This document shows positions 5,830 to 11,823 of a DNA stretch of 13,699 nucleotides, piece by piece (positions within the stretch are counted from its first letter, which is position 1; every line of letters begins with the position of its first letter). Source of the stretch: DATIHK01 sp035480775 (lineage in GTDB: Bacteria; Patescibacteriota; WWE3; UBA101185; UBA10185); assembly GCA_035480775.1 (NCBI GenBank), contig DATIHK010000027.1:1-13699 (forward strand), in the 5' to 3' direction. Both the position numbers and the translations under genes were made by a program. The notes beneath the pieces were generated by a model. It made no database searches. It worked only from the letters and a program-made list of their open reading frames with translations, and was not told where the DNA came from.

Positions 5830-5872
5830 AAGCACACTGGGTAACCCCAGATATCCAGTGTGCTTTTCTTTC
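5830..5872 (+). terminator. Intrinsic terminator of the lipoprotein unit
   Basis: A perfect 11-base stem, AAGCACACTGG (5830-5840) with CCAGTGTGCTT (5855-5865), has a 14-base loop and is followed by TTCTTTCT. Confidence 0.9.
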
Positions 5873-5927
5873 TAAACAAGGTCCGTAACCGCTGCAACGT
5901 GATTATATCACTGCAGCAATACAAAAT

Positions 5928-5956
5928 TTGCCTTCGGATAATTTTCGGTATAGTAT
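5928..5956 (+). promoter_or_regulatory. Promoter of rarA, probably leaderless
   Basis: TTGCCT (5928-5933), 17 bases, then TAGTAT (5951-5956), ending 6 bases before the ATG. An overlapping TATAGT at 5949-5954 is an alternative. There is no ribosome-binding site before the start codon. Confidence 0.5.
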
Positions 5957-5962
5957 CGAGAA

Positions 5963-7147
5963 ATGGCATTACTAACAACTCCATTACCGGAACTACTCCG
6001 CCCAAAAAAACTTGAAGATTTTGTAGGCCAAGAACATTTGGTTGGAGAAAATAGCCCAATTAAAAAACTTTTGCAAAACAATTCTATACATTCGATGATT
6101 TTCTGGGGTCCGCCTGGGGTTGGCAAAACGACTCTCGCACGAATAATAGCCAATGAACTAAATGCAACCTTTATAGAAATTTCGCCGACAACCGCAGGAG
6201 TCAAAGACATCAAACAAGCAGTCGAAGTTTCTAAAAAAGATTTTTTCGGCGAAAAAAAGCAAACTATTTTATTTGTGGATGAAATTCACCGTTTTAGTAA
6301 ATCGCAACAAGACTATCTACTTCCACATGTTGAAAAAGGCAGCCTTGTTTTAATTGGGGCCACAACAGAAAATCCTTCATTTGAACTAAATGCTCCTTTG
6401 CTTTCGCGAGCCAAAGTTTATAAATTTGTTCCGATAACTTCAGAACAGATGCTCAACACTTTAGAAAAAACTTTAATCTATTTAAAACAAAATTCTATCG
6501 AACTTAAATTAACCGATGAAGCCAAAAACTTCTTAGTTAATTTAAGCAACGGCGATATTCGCAATTTATTAAATTCTATTGATTCGTTAATTCGCACAAA
6601 TATTCAAAATGCAGACGTTGAAGATGTCAAAAAAATATTACAAGAAAAACCTTTGCGCTACGATCAACAAGGCGAAGAACACTACGACACTATTAGTGCC
6701 TACATAAAAAGTATGCGCGCCAGTGACGCCAACGCAGCTTTGTATTATTTAGCTCGAATGGTCGAAGGCGGAGAAGATCCACTTTTTATCGCCCGTCGAA
6801 TGGTGATTTTTGCCTCTGAAGATATCGGACTAGCCGATTCCAATGCGCTAGTCGTAGCAAACAGCGTTTTTCGTGCTTGTGAAATTATTGGCTATCCAGA
6901 ATGTCAAATAAATCTCGCTCATGGAACAGTTTATATGGCGCAAGCTTCTAAAAATCGAAAGGCATGTGATTCATATTTTGAAGCACTGGACGACGCTAAA
7001 AATTTGGGGAATCTAGAAATTCCGTTAAAAGTGCGAAATGCTCCAACCAAATTAATGAAAGATTTAGGTTATGGAAAAGACTACGAAAAATATCCAGAAA
7101 ACGAATCGTATCTTCCAGAGCAAATTAAACATAAAAAATATTTATAA
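5963..7147 (+). CDS. rarA: Replication-associated recombination protein A (AAA+ ATPase)
   Basis: This 394-residue protein is a clamp-loader-like AAA+ ATPase of the RarA/MgsA/WRNIP1 family, which acts at stalled replication forks and with SSB and RecA. It shows the family N-terminus LRPKKLEDFVGQEHLVG (12-28), Walker A GPPGVGKTT (49-57), Walker B FVDEIHRF (104-111), sensor region GATTENPSFELNAPLLSR (132-149) with the arginine finger Arg149, and the typical C-terminal tetramerisation part with SEDIGLAD and RNAPTKLMKDLGYGKDY. Its length is slightly short for the family (about 400-450). It is preceded by a promoter ending 6-8 bases before the ATG and no ribosome-binding site. Its 3' end abuts a convergent zinc-protein gene. 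Confidence 0.96.
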   Translation: MALLTTPLPELLRPKKLEDFVGQEHLVGENSPIKKLLQNNSIHSMIFWGPPGVGKTTLARIIANELNATFIEISPTTAGVKDIKQAVEVSKKDFFGEKKQTILFVDEIHRFSKSQQDYLLPHVEKGSLVLIGATTENPSFELNAPLLSRAKVYKFVPITSEQMLNTLEKTLIYLKQNSIELKLTDEAKNFLVNLSNGDIRNLLNSIDSLIRTNIQNADVEDVKKILQEKPLRYDQQGEEHYDTISAYIKSMRASDANAALYYLARMVEGGEDPLFIARRMVIFASEDIGLADSNALVVANSVFRACEIIGYPECQINLAHGTVYMAQASKNRKACDSYFEALDDAKNLGNLEIPLKVRNAPTKLMKDLGYGKDYEKYPENESYLPEQIKHKKYL

Positions 7148-7183
7148 AAATAGCTCTTCACCTTTTGTTTAAGATGAAGAGCT
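7144..7183 (-). terminator. Terminator of the zinc-binding protein gene, overlapping its coding end
   Basis: A 9-base perfect stem pairs 7175-7183 with 7152-7160 (AGCTCTTCA/TGAAGAGCT) around a 14-base loop. On the minus strand it is followed by ATTTTTAT. The first arm lies inside the last codons of the gene, which ends at 7169. Confidence 0.7.
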
Positions 7184-7477
7184 CTGTGACGAATCTTGCT
7201 GGTTTTTCTTTTTTTCTTCTTCTATTTTGGCAAGAAATTTCTCTAAAGTCTTTTTCGAATCAGAGTGACAGGCAACATGATTTCTTAAACATCGACTGCA
7301 GACGCGATGGTGACAATTTTCACAAACAAAAGTCAATCCAATTTTATTTTCTCTACAGTGTCCACAAATTCCAGTTCCTAAAGGCTTTATACCTTTCCAA
7401 ATATCTACTACTGGATTGTAAGGAACACTGTTGGATGGAACCGATGATTTGCTATAGTCAGGGTTTCGCCTTCCCAT
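7169..7477 (-). CDS. Small zinc-binding protein with paired Cys/His clusters, function unknown
   Basis: The 102-residue protein has a dense zinc-ligand cluster: Cys38 and Cys41 (CGHC), Cys52 and Cys55 (CENC) plus adjacent His, Cys60 and Cys63 (CSRC), then His67, Cys70 and His71. The spacing resembles a cross-brace RING/B-box/FYVE-type or double zinc-ribbon module binding two zinc ions. Flanks are a basic, Pro/Ser-rich N-terminus and a Lys/Glu helix ending in a Ser/Gln tail. No specific bacterial family is recognised; RNA or protein binding is the likeliest use. AAAGGAG (7484-7490 on the minus strand) sits 6 bases before the ATG, and TAGAAT at 7514-7509 could be its -10. It converges on rarA and ends in a terminator whose arm is within the coding sequence. 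Confidence 0.7.
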   Translation of the reverse strand: MGRRNPDYSKSSVPSNSVPYNPVVDIWKGIKPLGTGICGHCRENKIGLTFVCENCHHRVCSRCLRNHVACHSDSKKTLEKFLAKIEEEKKKNQQDSSQSSSS

Positions 7478-7594
7478 TCTGAACTCCTTTTGCGTTGGGA
7501 TTTGCTTTATTCTAACACAAGAGTCTTTTTATTTTAGCCGTGAAAGTGCTAGTATTATCTAATACAAATAATTGAATGTTAGGAGGTGTTTCGT

Positions 7595-7759
7595 TTGAAA
7601 TTTTATAACGTAAAAACTAAATCATCAGTAGAAGTCGAAGATTCCAAAGTAACAGTAGTCACAACCAAAAATGGAAGAAAAGCTGGTCAAGCCACAGTTG
7701 ATGGAATGAAGCTTTTTAAATTCTTAGGAAAAGAAGACCTCGACAGATTAGGAAAGTAA
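7595..7759 (+). CDS. 54-residue hypothetical protein, TTG start
   Basis: The gene reads from a TTG at 7595, placed 8 bases after AGGAGG (7581-7586), to TAA at 7757-7759. The protein starts MKFYNVKTKSSVEVED and ends GKEDLDRLGK. It is Lys/Val-rich, with probable beta strands (SKVTVVTTKNGRKAG) followed by a helix (FKFLGKEDLDRL). An in-frame GTG at 7586 overlaps the ribosome-binding site and is less likely as the start. TATTAT at 7553-7558 could be a -10. No domain is recognised. A basic strand-helix protein of this size could bind nucleic acid, which is a guess. A strong hairpin follows 26 bases after the stop. Confidence 0.65.
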   Translation: MKFYNVKTKSSVEVEDSKVTVVTTKNGRKAGQATVDGMKLFKFLGKEDLDRLGK

Positions 7760-7768
7760 TTCATTTTG

Positions 7769-7820
7769 TAATGAAAAAAAGAAAGCAGATCTCCGGAGAG
7801 CAAACGGAGATCTGTTTGTG
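7769..7820. terminator. Bidirectional terminator between convergent genes
   Basis: A perfect 10-base stem, CAGATCTCCG (7786-7795) with CGGAGATCTG (7805-7814), has TTTGTGT on the plus side and CTTTCTTTTTTTC on the minus side. It can stop both the 54-residue gene and the convergent coiled-coil gene. The minus-strand T run is the better of the two. Confidence 0.8.
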
Positions 7821-7829
7821 TATAACATG

Positions 7830-8162
7830 TCATAGCCACCGTACAAAAATCAGATTGTGTCTTCGCAGTCGTTTTAAACGCTCGACGTAGTAATTGTCCA
7901 GATCGTAAAGATACTCTTCTTGATACTCAGTCTTATTCTTGTCTTTATTAATTTCCTCGAATTGAGCTTCATATTGCTTGCGTAATGATTCGACAAGCTT
8001 CAAGGTATCTTCTAGCTTCTTTTTCTGCCGATTAAGATCAGCGGCGAGAGCATCTTGAACCGCAATTTCAAGCTTCCCAATCAAATTAAAGAGCTTACGC
8101 AACTTTCCAGCTACAACCGAATGATGTTTCGCAACTTCTCGATCAACCTGCTTCTTTGTCAT
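7830..8162 (-). CDS. Coiled-coil protein, function unknown
   Basis: The 110-residue protein is very rich in Lys, Glu, Gln and Leu. It appears almost wholly alpha-helical, with heptad-like Leu spacing over about residues 17-75 (KLRKLFNLIGKLEIAVQDAL, then a stretch ending LVESLRKQYEAQ). A Tyr/Asp-rich segment YLYDLDNYYVERLKRLRRHN (84-103) follows near the end. There is no signal peptide, membrane helix or catalytic motif, so it is probably a cytoplasmic oligomerising protein. AGGAGG sits 5 bases before the ATG, and TATAAT at 8195-8190 gives a leadered transcript. It is divergent from the DUF378 gene and ends at the bidirectional terminator. GC is slightly above the core genes. Confidence 0.65.
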   Translation of the reverse strand: MTKKQVDREVAKHHSVVAGKLRKLFNLIGKLEIAVQDALAADLNRQKKKLEDTLKLVESLRKQYEAQFEEINKDKNKTEYQEEYLYDLDNYYVERLKRLRRHNLIFVRWL

Positions 8163-8189
8163 GTGAACCTCCTATTGTCGTTAGTGTGT

Positions 8190-8217
8190 ATTATAACCTA
8201 TAAGAGTCGGTGAACAA
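8190..8217 (-). promoter_or_regulatory. Promoter of the coiled-coil protein gene
   Basis: On the minus strand TTGTTC (8217-8212), 16 bases, then TATAAT (8195-8190), a perfect -10. The leader is about 20 bases and contains AGGAGG. Confidence 0.6.
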
Positions 8218-8261
8218 AATATTGAATTACTTGCAGCAAAGAATAAACTTAAATACAGATT

Positions 8262-8280
8262 CACATAACTAAATTATGTG
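8262..8280 (+). repeat. Inverted repeat directly before the DUF378 ribosome-binding site
   Basis: CACATAA (8262-8268) and TTATGTG (8274-8280) are perfect inverted repeats around CTAAA. They end exactly where the AAAGGTGG ribosome-binding site begins. It could be a 5' UTR hairpin or a repressor operator. Confidence 0.45.
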
Positions 8281-8296
8281 AAAGGTGGTGATTATT

Positions 8297-8518
8297 TTGA
8301 GATTATTACACACTGTCGCATTAGTACTTGTAGTAGTAGGTGCTCTAAATTGGGGCTTAGTAGGACTCTTAAACCTTAATCTGGTGATGATGCTCTTGGG
8401 ACAATGGCCTATGCTTGAAAAGCTCGTTTATGTTTTAGTTGGAGTTTCAGGAATTTGGCTTTTAGTCGAGCACAAACGCCTTTGTAGGTATTGCGGTGAA
8501 AAGGGAATGGGAATGTAA
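8297..8518 (+). CDS. DUF378-family small membrane protein
   Basis: From the TTG at 8297 the protein has 73 residues. The family core is LVVVGALNWGLVGL (11-24), matching DUF378 (PF04070), small two-helix membrane proteins of unknown role found in many bacteria. A second helix VYVLVGVSGIWLLV (44-57) and a tail with CRYC (63-66) follow. The GTG codons at 8285 and 8288 are in frame but lie within the purine-rich ribosome-binding site AAAGGTGGTG. The TTG six bases after that site is the better start. A 7-base inverted repeat sits just upstream. Two weak promoter candidates are visible (TTGCAG-17-TACAGA or TTGAAT-16-TAAACT). Confidence 0.8.
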   Translation: MRLLHTVALVLVVVGALNWGLVGLLNLNLVMMLLGQWPMLEKLVYVLVGVSGIWLLVEHKRLCRYCGEKGMGM

Positions 8519-8535
8519 AAAGCAGACTTTCCTGC

Positions 8536-8541
8536 TATATT
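8536..8541 (+). promoter_or_regulatory. -10 box of a probable leaderless promoter
   Basis: TATATT ends 7 bases before the ATG at 8549, with no ribosome-binding site. It partly overlaps a small AGCAG/CTGCT hairpin just after the DUF378 stop. Confidence 0.5.
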
Positions 8542-8548
8542 CATTTGC

Positions 8549-9184
8549 ATGGAAGAGCTTTTACAGCAAGAAGCGGCAAAAATAGCGTCACAGTACAAAA
8601 TCTCGCAAGACGAAGCATTAAAAAAGTTGCAAGAAATTGCTCAAAAAGATCTCAAACTTCAAAAAAAACTTGGAAGTGTTCAAATTCCTCAACAAATCCC
8701 CCGATTAAGCGAATACAAAGATTTTATTAAAAAAGCTAAAAAAGATATTTATTATTCGCTGCGAAAGTTTCATGCGGATGAAGAAACTGAAGCTAAACTT
8801 CTGGCTGAATTACAAAATGGAGCGGCACCACAAATTTTGACTGAATTAGCAAAAACTCACGCTTCTACCAAAGAGCGGGCTGAATTTGTAACCCAATTTA
8901 GCCAACAACTTTCTGAAATAGCCAAAGATGCAACCAGTATTATAGATATTGGTGGCGGGCTTTTTCCACTTCAATTTGACTTTGCCAACTATCCTAAATT
9001 ACAAAAATATCTCTGGATCGACAAAGATCAAAAAGCTTATAAAATTTTGGAAGCGTTAAACAATCCAAAGCTACATTTATACAATGAATTAATAGGAACT
9101 CACCCCTGGACTTACTATGGAGAAAGTTTCGACTTGGCGCTGATGATCAAATTAGTTCCTTTAATGTATCGACAAAATCGCTAA
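8549..9184 (+). CDS. 16S rRNA (guanine-1405-N7) methyltransferase-like protein, cut short by an in-frame stop
   Basis: The 211 residues match the FmrO/ArmA/Rmt family, which methylates G1405 in the decoding site of 16S rRNA using SAM. Visible landmarks are the basic helical N-terminus, KKDIYYSLRKFH (64-75), the family signature HASTKER (104-110; ArmA has HSSTNER), SAM loop IIDIGGGLFPLQF (131-143; ArmA ILDFGCGFNPLAL), acidic WIDKD (156-160) and DLALMIKLVPLM (195-206; ArmA VVFLLKMLPVL). The reading frame then meets TAA at 9182-9184. The following 62 codons in the same frame continue the ArmA-like C-terminus. The product as encoded lacks the last strands of the fold and is probably inactive. In the G1405 enzymes this activity gives aminoglycoside resistance; whether this divergent relative does so is unknown. 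Confidence 0.75.
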   Translation: MEELLQQEAAKIASQYKISQDEALKKLQEIAQKDLKLQKKLGSVQIPQQIPRLSEYKDFIKKAKKDIYYSLRKFHADEETEAKLLAELQNGAAPQILTELAKTHASTKERAEFVTQFSQQLSEIAKDATSIIDIGGGLFPLQFDFANYPKLQKYLWIDKDQKAYKILEALNNPKLHLYNELIGTHPWTYYGESFDLALMIKLVPLMYRQNR

Positions 9185-9373
9185 TTTATAAAGTATTTAG
9201 CAGAAGTTCCAGCCAAGCAAATTTTAATTACAGCCAGCAAAGAATCTTTGACTAAAAAACAAAGCATTGAGCGTCGAGAAGATCAAAGCTTAAAAGAGTT
9301 TGTTAAATTAACCGGGCGAAAAGTAGTTGGCGAATTTGATATTCCAAATGAATTTGGCTACTTGCTACAATAA
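9185..9373 (+). pseudogene. C-terminal remainder of the rRNA methyltransferase after the in-frame TAA
   Basis: The frame continues without a break from the TAA at 9182-9184 through 62 sense codons to TAA at 9371-9373. The text runs FIKYLAEVPAKQILITASKE, then SLTKKQSIERREDQSLKEF, then VVGEFDIPNEFGYLLQ. It parallels the ArmA C-terminus, where ISFPIKSLSGKEKGM and VIGNELVYITSGF occur. There is no start codon with a ribosome-binding site, so independent translation is unlikely. Whole-gene length would be 274 codons, close to the family norm of about 250-280. The cause could be a true nonsense mutation (CAA to TAA needs one change), a sequencing error or readthrough. Confidence 0.75.
9366..9371 (+). 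promoter_or_regulatory. -10 box of a probable leaderless promoter for the VOC gene
   Basis: TACAAT ends 7 bases before the ATG at 9379 and overlaps the last codons of the methyltransferase remnant. There is no ribosome-binding site. Confidence 0.45.
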
Positions 9374-9378
9374 ATAGA

Positions 9379-9762
9379 ATGACAATGCTAGGAAAACTAG
9401 ATTGCTTGGCAATCTGGTCCGAAAATCCGAATAAATTAGCAAAATGGTATCAGGATACATTTGAGCTCGAAGAATCGTTAAGACTTAATGAATCAGACGA
9501 TACTGGAATTGGATTCGATATAAATGGATTATTACTTTGGTTTGGTTACCATAGTGAGATAAAAGGCAATAATAAAGATCCTATACGACATATTTTAGAA
9601 TTTAAAGTCGAAAATTTAGAGCAAATAAATTCAGCGCTCAAAAAAGCGAATGCAAAAATAATTCGTGAATTATCTTATGCACCTAGTATTAATTCGGATG
9701 TTATCACCGCTCAGGATCCTGAAGGAAATACCATTCAATTTTATAAAGAACGAACTACTTAA
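9379..9762 (+). CDS. VOC / glyoxalase-superfamily protein
   Basis: The 127-residue protein has the two beta-alpha-beta-beta-beta units of the vicinal-oxygen-chelate superfamily: LDCLAIWSENPNKLAKWYQD (7-26), IRHILEFKVENLEQI (69-83) and the closing DPEGNTIQFY (113-122). Members include glyoxalases, dioxygenases and antibiotic-binding proteins. Of the usual metal ligands only His71 is clear. The first-strand His position is Cys9 and the last-strand Glu is Gln120, so metal catalysis is doubtful and a binding role is possible. The ATG at 9379 is preferred over the one at 9385 because TACAAT lies 7 bases before it. The stop overlaps the mutL stop by 8 bases, tail to tail. Confidence 0.8.
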   Translation: MTMLGKLDCLAIWSENPNKLAKWYQDTFELEESLRLNESDDTGIGFDINGLLLWFGYHSEIKGNNKDPIRHILEFKVENLEQINSALKKANAKIIRELSYAPSINSDVITAQDPEGNTIQFYKERTT

Positions 9763-11443
9763 CCCGCTTAAACATCTTTTCTAAATCGCTCATCGAAATT
9801 TCAATCTTTACCGGCCTACCGTGTGGACAAGTATAATTTGTTTTTGTCTTCGCAAGCTTTTCTAGCAAATCTTTTCTTTCTTGCGGAGCTAAATATTCGC
9901 CAGATTTTATAGCTCCACGACAAGACAAATACGAAATAGTTCTAATGCTTTTTTCGTTTATATTCGAAGGTTTTTTTCCCACTTGCAAGTCGGCAATAAC
10001 GTCATTAATCAAGTCAATTCCACTAGCGCCACTTAATACTTTTGGAATTGCCGAAAGTTTAAAAGTGCAAACTCCAAATTCTTCGACGGCAAAACCAAGC
10101 TTTGATAATATTTCAAAATTTTCTTCGAGTAACTCCGCATCAGGAACAGATAAATCAAATACCAACGGGGTATCTAAAGTAAGACTATCTCCGTTGTCGG
10201 CCATTTTTTCGTACACTTCCAAAAATTGCTCAAACAAAATGCGTTCGTGTGCAGCGTGTTGATCAATCAGTAATATGCCTTTTTTGGTTTGAGAAACTAA
10301 ATATAATTTATGAATTTGCAGTATTTCAGATGACTCTTCCGCCTGGTACGTTTGCCAAGGATTTACATTTTCTTTTAAATGATTAAATAAAAATGGAAGA
10401 GCTCTTTTGTCAGCATCCAAGTCATTGCCCAGATAATCGGTGGTATAAGTTAACTCATTGGACTCTAAAACTTTTTGCACAGAACTTTTTATAACATCAA
10501 AGATAGTTGAGTCATCGTAAAAACTTACTTCTTCTTTTCGCGGATGGACATTGACATCTACTAATTCGTGCGGCAGCTGCAAAAACAAAATTAAAACTGG
10601 ATGTGCGCGCGGTTCCAATAAAGAGCCATAAGCATCTTTGGCAGCCGAAGATATTACGTCGTTTGAGATAAAGCGATTATTTACAAAAATATATTGATGA
10701 CTACGGTTGATACTCGAAAGTTGCGGCTTTGAAACAAATCCTCGCACTTTAAAGTGATTAATTTCGTAATCAAAAGGCAATAGTTGAGAAGAAATCGGTT
10801 CACTCAATAAAGCTCTAACTCGCTCTTGTTGGGTTTGAAATCTGGGTAAATCTAAAACTGCGCGATCATCGTTAATCAAAGTAAATCCTACTTCGTTAAA
10901 ACACATCGCGACATTAACTACTACATCTAAAATATTGCGATATTCGGTTTGAGTAGTTTTTAAAAATTTTTTACGAGCCGGAGTATTGTAAAACAAATCT
11001 CTCACTGTAAGCATAGTTCCAACGTGCATACCTGTAGGCGCCATTTGGACTAGCACTCCTCCCGCTATATCGACGCGGTTGCCCAGAATATCAGAAGCAG
11101 TGCGGCTTTGAATCGTTAATTTGCTTACCGAGGCTACGCTCGATAAAGCTTCTCCACGAAAACCAAACGAGGCGATACGTAATAAATCTTCTTCATTAAA
11201 AACTTTGCTGGTGGTGTGGTGTTTAAAACTTTCTAAAATATCAAATTCGTCCATACCTTCGCCATTATCCATAACTTGAATAAAATCCAGACCTCCATTT
11301 TCTATTTCTATTTGTACTTGAGAGGCGCCAGCGTCAAGGGCATTTTCGATAAGTTCTTTTACAACCGAGGCCGGGCGTTCGACAACTTCTCCTGCGGCTG
11401 TTTTAGAAATAATATTGGGCGGAAGCAATTTTATTTTGGGCAC
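9755..11443 (-). CDS. mutL: DNA mismatch repair protein MutL (endonuclease type)
   Basis: The 562-residue protein has an N-terminal GHKL ATPase with AAGEVVERPASVVKELIENA (16-35), catalytic Glu30, DNGEGM (59-64), GFRGEALSSVASV and FYNTPARKKFLK. The C-terminal dimerisation domain carries the endonuclease motif DQHAx2Ex4E at 394-405 (DQHAAHERILFE), together with SCRGAIKSG near 508 and CPHGRP at 539-544. It is therefore a nicking MutL, as in bacteria without MutH. An upstream ATG at 11551 is in frame, but the family begins at PKIKLLPPNII, and the GTG at 11443 has TATAAT ending 6 bases before it. The 36 extra residues would not align with MutL and would overlap the opposite gene. mutS lies upstream on the same strand, separated by a small opposite-strand gene. 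Confidence 0.96.
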   Translation of the reverse strand: MPKIKLLPPNIISKTAAGEVVERPASVVKELIENALDAGASQVQIEIENGGLDFIQVMDNGEGMDEFDILESFKHHTTSKVFNEEDLLRIASFGFRGEALSSVASVSKLTIQSRTASDILGNRVDIAGGVLVQMAPTGMHVGTMLTVRDLFYNTPARKKFLKTTQTEYRNILDVVVNVAMCFNEVGFTLINDDRAVLDLPRFQTQQERVRALLSEPISSQLLPFDYEINHFKVRGFVSKPQLSSINRSHQYIFVNNRFISNDVISSAAKDAYGSLLEPRAHPVLILFLQLPHELVDVNVHPRKEEVSFYDDSTIFDVIKSSVQKVLESNELTYTTDYLGNDLDADKRALPFLFNHLKENVNPWQTYQAEESSEILQIHKLYLVSQTKKGILLIDQHAAHERILFEQFLEVYEKMADNGDSLTLDTPLVFDLSVPDAELLEENFEILSKLGFAVEEFGVCTFKLSAIPKVLSGASGIDLINDVIADLQVGKKPSNINEKSIRTISYLSCRGAIKSGEYLAPQERKDLLEKLAKTKTNYTCPHGRPVKIEISMSDLEKMFKRVK

Positions 11444-11449
11444 AGAACT

Positions 11450-11455
11450 ATTATA
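11450..11455 (-). promoter_or_regulatory. -10 box of a probable leaderless mutL promoter
   Basis: A perfect TATAAT on the minus strand ends 6 bases before the GTG at 11443, and no ribosome-binding site follows. This decides the mutL start. It lies 16 bases from the divergent TATAAT at 11472-11477, so the two promoters overlap. Confidence 0.65.
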
Positions 11456-11471
11456 CCTTAGTGGAGAAGCG

Positions 11472-11477
11472 TATAAT
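11472..11477 (+). promoter_or_regulatory. -10 box of the small divergent gene
   Basis: A perfect TATAAT lies 26 bases before the ATG at 11504, leaving a leader of about 20 bases with GGAGGG. No -35 match is seen; that position overlaps the mutL -10 box. Confidence 0.6.
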
Positions 11478-11503
11478 TCGCACAATCCAACTTTGGAGGG
11501 CAA

Positions 11504-11821
11504 ATGTCTCACTACCCGTATGCTCATGCCGGAAGAATCGTTACGGTACATGGTGTAAAGTACAAGTTTTCGTCAGTATCTGCTGTTGACTACAACAAAG
11601 CAGCCAGTTTGTTCAATTTGGGTGACGAAAAACAAAGCGAAATCAGAATCTCAATTGAGCGGGAAAACACCCAGATATACGAGGAACTTTCTGTGAAAAG
11701 CCTAGCCGATGCCTTACTCGGATCGACAACAGAGACAGCATTTCCCAGCACCAGACTTGGAATACTAAAACCAGGATACACACAACCGTATAACCAAAGA
11801 CGTCAGGGTAAACGCAAGTAG
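11504..11821 (+). CDS. 105-residue hypothetical protein between mutS and mutL
   Basis: No family is recognised. The N-terminal part, HAGRIVTVHGVKYKFSSVSA (8-27), looks like beta strands, followed by mixed helix with charged residues (SIERENTQIYEELSVKSLAD) and a Gly/Pro/Gln/Arg-rich basic tail, YNQRRQGKRK (96-105), that could contact RNA or DNA. There is no signal or membrane segment. GGAGGG (11495-11500) sets the ATG, and it has its own TATAAT and a strong terminator, so it is a complete stand-alone unit. It lies on the strand opposite mutS and mutL and splits that pair. GC is about 40% by hand count at 11641-11700, above the core genes. Confidence 0.65.
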   Translation: MSHYPYAHAGRIVTVHGVKYKFSSVSAVDYNKAASLFNLGDEKQSEIRISIERENTQIYEELSVKSLADALLGSTTETAFPSTRLGILKPGYTQPYNQRRQGKRK

Positions 11822-11823
11822 TT

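Noticed and set aside
8549..9373. Calling the methyltransferase an acquired aminoglycoside-resistance gene
   Set aside because: The frame is interrupted, the similarity is to the family rather than to a specific resistance allele, and there is no mobile element nearby. Its base composition matches the core genes.
11444..11551. Longer MutL beginning at the ATG at 11551
   Set aside because: The 36 extra residues do not resemble MutL, overlap the divergent gene and bypass the TATAAT that sits 6 bases before the GTG at 11443.
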